DNA from: Perca fluviatilis
Taxonomy: Eukaryota > Chordata > Actinopteri > Perciformes > Percidae
Length of the DNA: 64,000 nucleotides
NCBI RefSeq assembly: GCF_010015445.1
Contig: NC_053120.1
Location: 16,865,097 to 16,929,096 of the forward strand
Direction of reading: 5' to 3'
In this document: positions 1 to 10,795 of the stretch, piece by piece
Position numbering within the stretch: position 1 is the first letter of the stretch
Layout: the number at the start of each line of letters is the position of its first letter
Position numbers and translations under genes: made by a program
Notes under the pieces: generated by a model
What the model was told of the DNA's origin: nothing
Database searches by the model: none
The model's input: the letters and a program-made list of their open reading frames with translations, nothing else

Positions 1-50
1 AAACGAGAGGGAATTTGTCTGTGTACATGCATTTCTAGTAGCCCTACGTG

Positions 51-115
51 CTGTATGTGTGTATGTGTGTATGAGTGTATGCGTGTTTGTTTGTAGGTTT
101 GTGTGTATGCCTGTG
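51..115. repeat. degenerate TG-rich low-complexity tract
   Basis: Irregular repeats of TGTATGTG and GTGTTTG type, interrupted every few units, so it is an old microsatellite. The open frames crossing it on both strands are composition artefacts. Confidence 0.75.
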
Positions 116-612
116 CCTAGGCATATGAATGTTTAAGTACATTGGTGGGTTTGGTACACGTTCATACATTATGTAGTGTATGTTTGTAAACCTGTAGTGT
201 GTCAAATTCTGTGGATGTGGATGGGTTCGCAAATGCATTTGCTACATAAGGGTAAATCTATCGGAGTGTCTATTTGCACCCCCGGTACGAATAGCCTTTT
301 CCACACAGCTGAGCTATTTACACCCTGTGACGTAACAACAAAAAAACGTTGCTCGCGTGCACCGAAATCATGGCGGACGTTCATCTTCCATGACCGCAGA
401 AACTGGCATATTAGGGAAGTTTTGTCTCTAAAGTTTATAACAATTGAATTTCTAGCGGAAAATGGATACTACAGTTGCGCTTTCTGTCTTCAGTGAAAGC
501 ATACAACCGTTAGTTTGTTAGTTAGTACCTATTTTTTTGTATACAGTATGGTTACCTAGCAACCGAGGCTTGAAGAAACCAAGTGGTGAAAAGTTGTCCA
601 ATTCTGAAAGAA

Positions 613-675
613 CTGCTAGGTGAGTGGTTAGTGCGCTTGCCTTTGGTATGGGAGTTTGATGTTCGATTCACCTGT
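613..675 (+). repeat. tRNA-like segment, possible SINE head
   Basis: The stretch has an A-box-like TAGGTGAGTGGTTAGTGC at 617-634 and a B-box-like GTTCGATTC at 661-669, with spacing close to that in a tRNA. A T-run follows at 748-766. It does not fold into a convincing intact tRNA by eye, so it is best read as an RNA polymerase III promoter remnant in a SINE or element interior, not a tRNA gene. Confidence 0.4.
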
Positions 676-948
676 GTGGTGATCTTATTTTAAGATTTGG
701 ATTGGATAATTTGCATGCAATTGCGCAAGTCAGGACCCGCGAACGCGTTTTTTTTTTTTTTTTTTTGCAGGGTGGTAGGGGAAGACTCATGAATATGCCT
801 GCTCTGGTTGGGTTGGTTAGGTTTAGACAAGAGGAGTGGGATGGTTATGGTTAGGGTAAGAATGTCAGGGCGATAATATTCCAAAAAGGTGTAATACATG
901 AGTAGTATGGATAACTGTGTGTAAATATATGCCAAGGTACTGTAAATG

Positions 949-1337
949 CACAGGGGTGCAAATAGCATACATTGATATTTGTACCAGGGGTGCAAATAGC
1001 ATACACTTCTAATTGCACCAGGGTACAAATAGCATACTGCTAATTGTACCAGGGGTGCAAATAGCATACACTTCTAATTGTACCAGGGGTGCAAATAGCA
1101 TACACTTCTAATTGCACCAGGGTACAAATAGCATACTGCTAATTGTACCAGGGGTGCAAATAGCATACACTGCTAATTGTACCAGGGGTGCAAATAGCAT
1201 ACACTTCTAATTGTACCAGGGGTGCAAATAGCATACACTTCTAATTGGACCAGGGTACAAATAGCATACTGCTAATTGTACCAGGGGTGCAAATAGCATA
1301 CACTGCTAATTGTACCAGGGGTGCAAATAGCCTCACC
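949..1337. repeat. minisatellite with 34- and 31-bp units in a 133-bp higher-order repeat
   Basis: About eleven units share the core GTACCAGGGGTGCAAATAGC. Three unit types are seen: A (34 bp, ends CACTTCTAA), B (31 bp, GGGTACAAAT core, ends ACTGCTAA) and C (34 bp, ends CACTGCTAA). From 1044 the order is A-A-B-C (1044-1176), then A-A-B-C again (1177-1309). As read, the two 133-bp blocks differ at one base, in the B unit. The left edge (949-978) and right edge (1310-1337) are partial, diverged units. The near identity of the two blocks points to a recent block duplication. Confidence 0.93.
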
Positions 1338-2647
1338 CTAAATCTATTTCCTAAAACACCAGTACGACACCACTATCTACACCGTAGAATTTAATCAACA
1401 TCTCAATATCAATAGTGTTCTGACTGAACATGATAAGGTTCACAAATATTAGATTAATTACAGAGCTGTGTAGCCATAGATCAAACGGCATGCATGTGTA
1501 CCTAATAGCTGGTAACTCTGTTTTTCTCTGTATACTTACCATAAACCAAAAGACCATGGTAGAAACAAGCTTCTACTGTATCTCATATTTTTCAGGGTGG
1601 TTTCCTAAAACTACAGCAAGATCACGTTACCCTTTAACCTGCATTTCACATTGTGCTGTTTCTGTCTTTGCTTTTACTAAAGAAGATAAATGTGTATGAA
1701 GTGACTTTCCTACTGGCCTTTCACGCCTCTCACCATCTGCCATTGTGAAAAACTCTGAAAGCTTTAGCTCCATTTGTGCTGGTCGTACCGGAAGAATCAA
1801 ATCATAAATCAAAAACAGCATAATTCCTGCTAAATCCGACCTGGTGGCACAATGAAAATGTTGTGTAGAGGCCAAGAGACAGTACCAGTCTACTGAGTTA
1901 CGTTCTTATTTCTATAGTTTCAGTAAATCATCACCATATTGATTAAAAAATCAATATAGCGATGACTTAATTATGTTAATGTTACAGGTAGCACTTTTTA
2001 AGTTAATTTAAATCATTTACATCATTAAATTTTGGGGGGAATGATTTATGCAATATACTCAGAAATAAATATAAATCAGTGTTGTTGTAGCCACACATGT
2101 TAAGACATAAATATGAATGTACACTTCTAGACAAAAACAGACCTACCCTACGAACACCTATTTGCAAAAGTGACTTTGGAAAAGTTTGCTACTTACTCAA
2201 CATATACAGTATCTTCATGAAAGGATGTATGTAGAGTAGCTTTGAGCAATCTATTTACAGTAAATAACAGCTGCCAAGAATGAATTACCAGCAAATGCCT
2301 GGCTGCCACTGACATGCCTAAACAGTGCCTGAGGCGGCAATGTCATCACAATGCACTCTAAATTTGTAACACGTAAACCACAATTTAAGATACCTCATTA
2401 CATGTTTTATTTTAATATATGGGTCCTCAAAGATAAAGAAGAGAGTGCTCCTGGGATTATCATGCTCCACTACAAGTAGTGATTTGGATAAAGACTGTTT
2501 GTTGTCACGGTACAACAGCGGACCCAAAAGCACGACTCAGAGCAGAGAACAATCCAGGCAAAGGCACAAAATTGGCAGGGAGAAGACGTCGTCAAAAATA
2601 CAAGCTAGAGGTCTACAAAAACACTGGGAAACAACTGGATGTGACAT
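1338..2647. other. noncoding stretch, no gene seen
   Basis: AT-rich sequence with open frames of at most about 90 codons and no recognisable domain on either strand. The only local structure noted is a small hairpin at 1936-1957 (9-bp arms ATATTGATT/AATCAATAT, 4-nt A loop). Confidence 0.6.
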
Positions 2648-2758
2648 TTGTGTGCGTGTGTGCTTGCGTGCGTGCTTGTGTGTGATCTTGCGTGCGCATG
2701 TGTGTGCGTGCGGCGTGTGCGTGCTTGCATGCGTGCGTGTGTGTGTGCATGCATGTGT
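2648..2758. repeat. TG/CG-rich imperfect microsatellite
   Basis: Alternating purine-pyrimidine TGTGCGTG-type repeats with several interruptions. The CG steps make it a possible Z-DNA former. Cys/Val-rich frames on the plus strand and Thr/His-rich frames on the minus strand are by-products. Confidence 0.85.
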
Positions 2759-2944
2759 GATCATAAACATTGACAACCTGTTGTTCTTCTCATTAAACAT
2801 TAAAGCAGCCAAAAAGCAGTAACAGTGTGAGCTGTCCTTAACCAGAGTCCACAATGAAAGTTGTGAAGTTGTCACCTAGGCTAGGATCAGGTCACTAGAA
2901 GAATGTAGCTAATTATGTACTCTATAGTTCGCTTTTCATTATAT

Positions 2945-3675
2945 TTAAAGCCCCAGTGTGTAACGTTTGTAGTTCATTATCAAAATCCGTATTGCCCTTC
3001 ACAAACTTGTCCTTTTTCATGAATATTGATCACCACCATCAATTTCAAGTATTCCTATTAGCTTGGAATTTTACATTTACGCTTGCATGAACTGGGGTAG
3101 ACGCTCCATAATGATGCGCCATCTTGAAATACGTTAGCCGGTAAGGGACACAGGCTATACTGCTCCGCCTTTCGCGTTTTCGACTCACAGCTGCTTCTAA
3201 TGGGTATCGTCGCTTTCCAGCCCGGCAAGTTTGAAGAAGAAAACATGGAGGATCACACAAAATCCAAATTTATGGAACAGGAGTCTTCGTCTTCGCCCAG
3301 AAAAAGAAAACGGATATTGAAAAGAGCAAGAGACCGGAAAAAGAGTGAACATTGGAGCTGCTTTGGAGGCACACACCAAATCCCAACTAGTTAATTATCC
3401 TCCGCTGCGGTCTCCTTTTCTTTCTCTCTCCTTTCCGTCGAGTGGCGCGCGTGCCCGCTCGTGGTGTCCGCGCCACTCTCCGACATGAACTCATGGATGT
3501 ATTAAGAGAACGCATGAACTCCTACAATGACAGCTGATAGACGGCCTTTTGTACACCTTCGCTTTTTGAAGCGTGAAGGCTACCGTAGCTGCAATACTGC
3601 GTGGCGAGAGAAAGTTGATTGCGATATATGATCTCAACGCTAGATGGGCGTAATTCTTACACAATGTAGCTTTAA
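2945..3675. mobile_element. TTAA-flanked MITE, piggyBac-like
   Basis: The left end reads TTAA then AGCCCCAGTGTGTAA (2945-2963). The right end, reverse-complemented, reads TTAA then AGCTACATTGTGTAA (3675-3657). That gives a 15-bp imperfect terminal inverted repeat bounded on both sides by TTAA, the target of piggyBac-type transposases. The 731-bp interior is non-repetitive and has no transposase. It contains a 64-codon Lys/Arg-rich frame (3200-3394) that is probably not a gene. If TTAA is part of the inverted repeat and not the target site, the superfamily assignment would change. Confidence 0.6.
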
Positions 3676-4554
3676 CATAAATCCAGTATCTTCGTAATGC
3701 ATGCAGTTTACTGCACAATTCCTTTATGGGCTGTAATGCTGCTTGGCCACCTGTCTTTAGACATTGCTACGGCAACATGTCAAGTTAAAATTGCCTTAAC
3801 AGGCCTTTTTCTTCCCCGTGGGTGCATTACAGCTATTTGTAGATCAGTGGAATAGTGTGAAACCATTAGAAGGAATGTGTATTGCGTCACTTGAGTGCTC
3901 GTGTGGTTAAATGTGGATCCTGTAACATCCCCACTCTTGAATAGTGTGTGTGTCTTTTCTTCAGTGGCCATGAGTCTGACTCACTTGATAGATTGCACAA
4001 TTGATTATTTTACAAAACTCTTCTGTTACTAAGATGGAAGGTATAATATGGTTTATGGAAGCAAAGAGACAAAGTGATAGAGGGAGTGTGGTAGGTCAAC
4101 GCATTCTTGTGAACGGGTCCGTATGATAGCGTAAGATAATAAGATAAGATAATTTATGCACACCAAAACATAAGATATTGTACGAAACTAGACCGCCGGC
4201 TGGTCAGGTGACGCCAGCTAAAGTGACCAGCTACAAGCTTCATGACGACGTTAAGTTTAGGGGACTAAAAATGAGCGTTATTAAGTTTAGGAAAACGATT
4301 GTGGTTTGGATTAAAACACTCCCAAGGAAGCAAACTTCGCTCTCTGGCTTGAAAGTCCTGTGTTTTAACACGCACTCCTCTCTGTGCAGCCAGCTGTGTT
4401 CTTATACAGCAGTAGTCAATGTGGTGCAAACAGAATGTTTACGAATAACAGTGCTTAACTTTTTGTAGCTTTTTGAACGTATGGTTCATGAAAACAAGCT
4501 GGGTGGGTAGAACAGTAGTCTATATCGACAACACTTAATTTACGAGATTGTTCT

Positions 4555-4910
4555 GTTCGCCGCTAGAGGTTCCACTGGATGTCCCTCACCTTCCGCTTTC
4601 TTTGTGTTGGCATTCTAAACTCTGGTTGATTTATGAGGACTATGGTTAACTGCTCCTCAGATCTCTGCAGGGTAAATCCAGACAGCTAACTAGACCATCT
4701 GTCGAATCTGAGTTTTGTCTTACACGACTAAAACAACTTTTGAACATAGATACACCAAAAGAAGTTCCTTCCCGAGGCTATTTTGCAGAGGCACCGTTGC
4801 TCCATCTGGGGTCGCCCAAGCCAAATGCGAATGGTTTACAGAAATGCCAAAAATCATGTTGTGCGGACTAGCCAGACCTTCCTCCGTAGCGCTGTGGAGA
4901 TAGGTGGATA
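4555..4910. repeat. fragment(s) of teleost dispersed repeat
   Basis: The 4555-4615 part shares TTCCACT and CTTTCTTTGTGTTGG blocks with 41450-41550. The 4868-4902 part, with AGCCAGACCTTCCTCCGTAG, resembles a DNA-repeat terminus I recall as common in percomorph genomes. No boundaries or target duplications could be fixed. CpG content is higher than in the flanks. Confidence 0.35.
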
Positions 4911-5564
4911 GGTGACAGGACAGTGACTAGTGAGGACGTATTAGGAACTAATTAGTTACAGTACAAATGTGAATGACTCAAATCTAAACACAGTGTAATC
5001 ACAATCTGTCTGTCTGTGGTTTTAAATGTTGTGCTTTCAAGTCATGCAGTATGTCTAGAGGTCTGCAGTTTCAAATTCCAATATGGGAAATAGATGAATA
5101 TAGATAGAGTTTGTTGGCCTGAAAACACTCATTGACCACAGCTTCACATTTCTCTTAGTGTGTTTCAATTACTCTTAATTATAAGTAGGGGTGACCCCGA
5201 ATAGTCGAAGATTCGATGCATCGATATGCGGAGCCTGATTCGACCACCAATCTCACAGTCGAATCTTCGCGGGTGTTATTTATGAAACGAGGATCATACC
5301 ATTTTGGCAATATGGGGGTGCTCAATGTCTAATTTCACACAGAACTACTGGTTTTGTACGGTTATATTAAGTTATATACAGCCTTTAATTATGATAATGC
5401 TGTAAAAAAAAAAAAAAGGTGAAAAGAAAAAAGCGTTCAATAAATATTTTTTACGTGTGTGTGTGTGTAAATTCAACCACCCTTGTGACAGATTTAAGTT
5501 TCACTTTCCCTGATCCGTGACAGACGAGGAGCATCTTGGCGGCAGGGATTAACGTTACTTAACA

Positions 5565-6090
5565 ATGTCTGGAAAAAGAAAATCTAAAGTGTGGATGCAC
5601 TTTGAAATGGTAAAATATGATCCAAAAAAAGTTATATGCAAGTTGTGCCAACAGCTCATGTCCTACCACTCGTCAACAACAAACATGGCTTTCCACTTAA
5701 AACGGGTAAGTTTATTACCAATAAAGACGGTTCACTCTTTCATATATAATGGCGCTTTTAATTTACGAATAGCAATATCATATGTTGGGACTTCAGACTG
5801 ACGACGGCAGTTCATCTAGTAGTAGTACCGGAGCTGCGCCAAAACTAACTCAAAGAAAGCTAGATTTGAGACCGCCATTGTCTGAGAAAAAGAAAAGAGA
5901 AATCACGGACAAAATTGCAGAGTTTATTGCGCTCGACATGAGGCCAGTGAATGTTGTGGACGGTGAAGGTTTTAAAGAATTAATGCGCACACTTGAGCCA
6001 GGATACACAGTTCCCAAAAGAGAGACGGTTATGCATGCAGTGGAAGCAAAATACGTGTCCATAAAATTGTTTTACCCTCCTGCTGACTAG
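5565..6090 (+). pseudogene. truncated hAT transposase, BED-type zinc finger, two exons
   Basis: Exon 1 (5565-5705, 47 codons) starts at ATG with MSGKRKSKVW and contains the BED finger. C-x2-C lies in ICKLCQQ, and a histidine pair follows around SYH and FHLKR. It stops on a codon boundary at a strong donor, GTAAGT (5706). A likely acceptor, CTTCAG, ends at 5796. Exon 2 (5797-6090, 97 codons plus stop) opens with a Ser-rich linker and then a helical segment (PPLSEKKKREITDKIAEFIA ... MRPVNVVDGEGF) typical of the region after the BED domain in ZBED/hAT transposases. The expected RNase H-like catalytic domain and dimerisation domain are missing: the frame runs into the 3' subterminal region after about 144 residues. 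A full-length hAT transposase usually has 500-700 residues. I see an internal deletion product, not a host gene. Confidence 0.8.
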
Positions 6091-6125
6091 TGTCGTGCCC
6101 CTCCCAACCCATTCACACACACACA

Positions 6126-6156
6126 TATATGATTCGACTATCAGTCGAATCATATA
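6126..6156. repeat. perfect hairpin in hAT subterminal region
   Basis: 14-bp arms TATATGATTCGACT and AGTCGAATCATATA are separated by ATC. The core ATTCGACT recurs at the left end (5236-5267) as a looser inverted pair. Confidence 0.8.
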
Positions 6157-6220
6157 GAAAGATTCGACAATTCTGTCTCGAATGTGTAAATCCTTAGTCG
6201 GGGACACCCCTAATTATAAG

Positions 6221-7474
6221 AGAGAAAATGTCTTACATAAACAAGGGATTACGGCATTCATCTGGATTTTATGTCTTTGGTAACCATAGAGACCAGTAAC
6301 CACCTCCAGCATGCCTATATTGCAGTATGGAAACTAATATTGTTTGCACGAGATACTATAATGAGTTTCATTTACACTGACACAATGTTGCCTCTCTTTT
6401 TCTGCATTTTCATCAACATACTCTGCACCTCTGACTTGAATGCAAATTATCTCATTGCCAAGTCAGTGGTATTTGAATTGTTTCATTACTAAATGCTGAT
6501 AGCAAAACTGTTGCTTGTAATTCCTCACTGTGTGGTTGAAAGATATACATCATCTTCAAACATGTCAATGTTTTATAGCAAAAGGAAAAATATAACTTTA
6601 ATGTTCTCCTGAAAAAAGCTTGCACAGTGTAATGGGAAAATATAAGCAATTAAATAAATATTTCCCCCAGACAAAGGTTACACGTTGTTAAATTTAGTTT
6701 TATAATCACAGGTAGAGACTCTGTAGGCATGCCCACTTCCGCAGAGCAGCACATTGAAATGTGTACATACTGGCTTTGGCCAAAGGGCCAAGTGGCTTCT
6801 TTGGTTAGCCTTGTCACCTTTCATCACTAAATGCGAACCCGAAACCATGGTTAGAATGGCGTACTAGGGGAGCTACTACTAAGAGGACGCACGGCCAACC
6901 TTTATTGAACTAAATTATCTAATTTGTTGCTGCTGTTTAAGTCGCTGAAAGAAAGCAGATGATAGGGTAGTACTGTAGAATGGCCATTTCTAAAGGGATC
7001 AGTGGGTCCATCTTGATTGGCTTGAACAATGCAAATGTGTGCTTTAGTGAAAGTCTGATGAGTGAAATAGGACTAATTCCATGTGTGTCATCAGTAAGTG
7101 TAGGCGATAGTATTTCCAAAATGTGAATAAACCATTCAGTACCATATAAAGCTCGAAACTACATAGACAACAATATTGTCATCTACTAAGGCTCCATTAT
7201 ACTCGGACGGACGCGAATACGGACAGCTGCGTACACCACGGACACATAGTACTTCTGTTTATACTATCCGCTTGGAGGACACGTTCCACACATGCAGTAG
7301 ATCGCTACGCTACCACTTGTAGCACAGTGGATGCAGTCACAAAAAAAAACACAGAGTTCACGCCTACACCTGCTAATGATGATATTTACATCACGTAGAC
7401 CCCAGCAGACTTTTGCGCAAGCGGACAGTATAATTACGGCTTTACAGCTCCATTGCTGTGTGTAATCCCAGTTG

Positions 7475-7476
<2 letters not shown>
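6221..7476. other. noncoding stretch, no gene seen
   Basis: No frame exceeds about 75 codons with any recognisable content. The part from about 7185 to 7310 (repeated CGGACG and ACGGACA blocks) is richer in CpG than its surroundings and may be the edge of an unclassified DNA repeat. Confidence 0.5.

Positions 7477-7540
<64 letters not shown>
7477..7540. repeat. (TG)32 microsatellite
   Basis: Uninterrupted dinucleotide run of 64 bp, so probably polymorphic in length. Confidence 0.97.
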
Positions 7541-7542
<2 letters not shown>

Positions 7543-10332
7543 AGGGCATAATCTAGGCAAGGCTGGAGGATGTGTTCCCCCCGATGTCAAAAGAAAAAGG
7601 AAAGGCATGAAAGAAGAAATTACTTATTCTGTTTTATCTCCTACATTGAGACAGCCTGAATGGGTTTATTTGTTTGTGTCTCTGAACTCTACCGACTTGG
7701 CTTCAGTGTGGTTATACTACAAGTTTGGCATTGGGGAAAGCTTGAAATAATTTAATGAACACACAGTCTGGCATCTCTGAGCTGTAAAGAATGTTCAGTG
7801 TTAATTGCAGTCATGTTAGTATGTGTACAGCTCTGGACTGCCGGTATATGAAAAACACATACAGTTTATGAGTGAAAGGTGAGGGCATCCTTACTTAAAA
7901 ATGGTAACCTCCAAATGCATTTACTGTTGTTTGGCCCCTGTGAAGAGATCCAACAATTTAAAAGCAGAGTGTCATGACTGACACTACCCTACTTATGTCT
8001 CCCTTTTTTTCTTCTCTGTCCTCAATCACTCTTCCCCTACACACTATTCCTGTCTTTGCATAACTTAAAATCTCAGGTTTAGTAACAAACCACTGCTCCT
8101 TCATTATTTTTTATATTTACTCAAAAGATAGAGGAGATAGAGAGTATGACTTTGCACGTGTAAGTGTGCGTGGTGGTAGTGGGTGCTTAGGGGGTGCCTT
8201 AGGCAAGACAGAATGTAAGCACAGCATAAGTAATGAAATAATGACTGAAATATAAAAGGACGAGGCAGCCCATGCTCTCTCTATCTGGGGGCCGACAGGT
8301 GTTTGCTGGAGCACGGGTGCTGAATCCATTAGAAGGCAGTCAGAGGGTCGCTGCCGAGAAGTGAGGGCGCTGTAATTACAAGCTATTTGCGTCGAAACAA
8401 TGCTTCATACCTCGCTCACGTGCAACTAGAAAGAAATGCAGAATATTGTGTCCTTTTATTCTTTCTTCTAACCTAAGAAAAGTGCATTTTTATTGAGCAA
8501 AGATGTGAGGAATGTTGTATGAATTTAACATTGGCCCATGGTCACCATTCACTTTTTAGCGAACAGGGTCAAAAGACCAAGAGGATTGATGGTCACCATA
8601 ACATTTACAAACCAATGACTTGGAGGTCATCAACACAATAATGACATATTGGAAGTATGTCTACATTTCCAAAGTATTGAAATTGGATAGGTTAATTAAT
8701 AGGTAGCGTAATGGGTTGGATGCATAGGGATGTATATTGGCATTGACTAAATTATGGCCGTGGTTGTTCATCTTGTACATAAAGCCAGCAATAATCAACG
8801 TGCACAATAATCAATTAGAGCACATCAGGACTAGTTAATTAAAAAATACTCTCCAAATGTCTGTTTCTCACAGTCTAACATTTACACATTTTCATTTCCC
8901 TGTTCATTTTAGGCTGTTTTGACTCAGGTAATTTATCAAGAGAGATTATTAGCTGCCATGCATGTGATAGTGCAAATTGATTTTCCACTAACTATTCTTT
9001 TTCTCTCCAGTGCACTCTGTGTGTGTTCTTCTGTGTCAGACTGAGATATCTTGAAAAATAATTTGTAATGATCCTCAATTAGAAATTTGAATCAACCTTA
9101 ATTAAACATTTGAGAGTAGGTGCACCAAAACAGCACAAGAGTTATCTGCAGTTGTGTATCTTCAGTGTGAATCTTTTTCAAATGACAGAGGAGCTTAAAA
9201 ACACATTTCATGCGCAAGATATTTGCCTCTCTTGGATGGAGATTTGGGGAAACATCATTCATTTTCAGATGAAACATTTTAAAAGTCCTCCCTGCAGGGA
9301 AGCACAGGGCACCCAGCTACCTGTATGATGTAGTTCGCACATCACATCTGGCCGAGAGATCAAACAGTTTCTGCTGGTATTCATTTACCATTAGCCCTTT
9401 TCAAACAGTACAACTAAACTCAGTAATTAAACTACATTAGGAACTAAATGGTCCATTTTGTGCATTCCTGTTTGTATTTCCACTACGTCTGAAGACCCAT
9501 GAAGATTAGGCAAACTGGCCAGAGGAAAGAAACGCAAAGAGCCATCATGTTATTCTTGATTGTATGTATCTACTGTAGGAGAAAAAAGGAGACTGAAATG
9601 TCTGCCCCAGTGCTTGATGGTTATTTATTTCTGCTTTAGAAAGTAATTGCAATGAAACTATTAGCAATTAAAGTTTCACTTCTCTCCTTCACTCTCCATG
9701 TCCTCTCATCACTACTCCTCTCTCTCATTCATTCACTAACCCTCTCGACCGCCACTTCAGCTCATTCGCTCATGCTCTTAGCTCGTTCGCGCACTCACTC
9801 TCTCTCTCTTTCTCTCACTCTTTCTTTTAAACACATCAGAAGCCAACAACATAATTGTCCACCCCTCATACTAATATCGATAGTACAGTCACCCAGTACT
9901 TTGTTGTGTCATGAATGAAGGTGTACACATGTTGAAGCAGCCACGGAGTCTTTGTTTGACCAATCAGAGATGGTCAACCCTGCACAATTCACCTGGATAT
10001 TTCCTGAACCATGTGAAAGTACTTCCCCCGGAACAGAGATATTTTACCACCTTGAACACCTTGAACAGGAACTAAATATAATATATAATAAATATAATCG
10101 CTGGTTCTTGCAGTTGAAACGCAGGTTAAGTTTCTGAGTTCCTTAAGAAGGTTCTTGGTGCTCTGGGAAAGCTCCTGTGGTGGATGCACCAACTGAGATT
10201 CCATTAAGTGACCATAGCCTGCAGTATCAGGACAAAAGAAGCTTAGGTCAATCAACAGTTAAATTCAAAACAGCCCACAGGTTCCTCACCTCAGCCTCCC
10301 AATGGAATAACAAACTTGAGTTGGGAGTTTAG

Positions 10333-10333
<1 letters not shown>
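7541..10333. other. noncoding stretch with possible conserved regulatory segment
   Basis: No gene is recognised. From 8690 to 9110 several homeodomain-type cores occur (TTAATTAA near 8693, CAATTA near 8812, TTAATTAA near 8835, CAATTA near 9076, TTAATTAA near 9098). 9660-9830 is TC-rich low-complexity sequence whose 88-codon Ser/Leu-rich frame is compositional. Confidence 0.4.

Positions 10334-10412
<79 letters not shown>
10334..10412. repeat. (TG)39 microsatellite
   Basis: An uninterrupted TG run of 79 bp, ending at the boundary of a GGGGACC-containing dispersed repeat. Confidence 0.97.
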
Positions 10413-10416
<4 letters not shown>

Positions 10417-10600
10417 GCATTTCTATACCCGATGGGGACCTTGACCTGAATACACACTCACAAGGTGGGGACTCGTGTCACCGTGGGAACCAAAATCAGG
10501 GTCCCCACGGGCAGACCCTCTCAAAGCATAGAAAACAGCTTCCTGATATGCCCAGTATCAATATCTCCAATGTCCCCTTTGGGGGTTTTCATGAGAAAAT
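10413..10600. repeat. GGGGACC-containing repeat joined to TG tract
   Basis: Directly after the TG run come ATGGGGACC, GGTGGGGACT and GGGTCCCCACGGG motifs. A similar arrangement in inverted order (GGTCCCCAT, GAGTCCCCACCGGA, then a TG run) occurs at 35495-35580. This suggests a dispersed family in which the microsatellite is part of the repeat. Confidence 0.5.
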
Positions 10601-10616
10601 TTGTGTGTGTGTAAGA

Positions 10617-10795
10617 CGCTGACGTCCTACTGGCAAACGGTGGTATTGCAAGTGTGTGAACTTTTCTGTGAACATGCGCCCCTCCTGGTAATAAATGGTA
10701 TTGCAGCATAATGAAAATTTAACTCAGTCAATGTGCGCCCCTCCTGGTGAGAGATGGTATTACAGCATAATACAAGTTGAACTTTCTGTTAGCCC
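10617..10795. repeat. three tandem copies of a ~59-bp unit
   Basis: Two clear copies start with TGCGCCCCTCCTGGT (10675) and TGCGCCCCTCCTGGT (10734), 59 bp apart, each followed by AATGGTATTGCAGCATAAT or a close variant. A third, more diverged copy precedes them (CGTCCTACTGG, then GGTGGTATTGCA). No coding potential is evident. Confidence 0.8.

Larger units (their letters stand above)
271..1337. mobile_element. candidate degenerate DNA element with inverted ends
   Basis: At 271-288 the sequence TATTTGCACCCCCGGTAC is the reverse complement, with one change, of the minisatellite core GTACCAGGGGTGCAAATA that ends the region at 1312-1329. Flanking bases also agree in part (a TCTATC/GATTTA-like stretch outside each copy). 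I infer that these are the two terminal inverted repeats of a non-autonomous DNA element of about 1.1 kb, and that the right end was amplified into the tandem array at 949-1337. No target-site duplication was found and no transposase is encoded. A chance inverted insertion of one unit is the alternative. Confidence 0.35.
5186..6212 (+). mobile_element. small hAT-superfamily DNA transposon, complete ends
   Basis: Terminal inverted repeats TAGGGGTGACCCCGA (left) and TAGGGGTGTCCCCGA (right, reverse complement) are bounded by a perfect 8-bp duplication ATTATAAG at 5178-5185 and 6213-6220, the hallmark of hAT insertion. The element is 1027 bp. Subterminal regions carry repeated ATTCGAC/GTCGAAT motifs, including a hairpin at 6126-6156, plausible transposase-binding sites. 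Inside lies a two-exon truncated transposase with a BED finger (5565-6090). Lacking the catalytic core, it is non-autonomous and would need a relative in trans. The perfect duplication argues that the insertion is not ancient. Confidence 0.9.

Noticed and set aside
949..1337. CRISPR-like array
   Set aside because: Units are contiguous without unique spacers; eukaryotic minisatellite.
3200..3394. Lys/Arg-rich 64-codon frame
   Set aside because: Lies wholly inside a MITE and has no recognisable domain.
7472..7750. Frame over the (TG)32 tract
   Set aside because: Microsatellite translation; the rest has no domain.
10335..10622. Frame beginning with a Cys-Val repeat
   Set aside because: Translation of the TG microsatellite.
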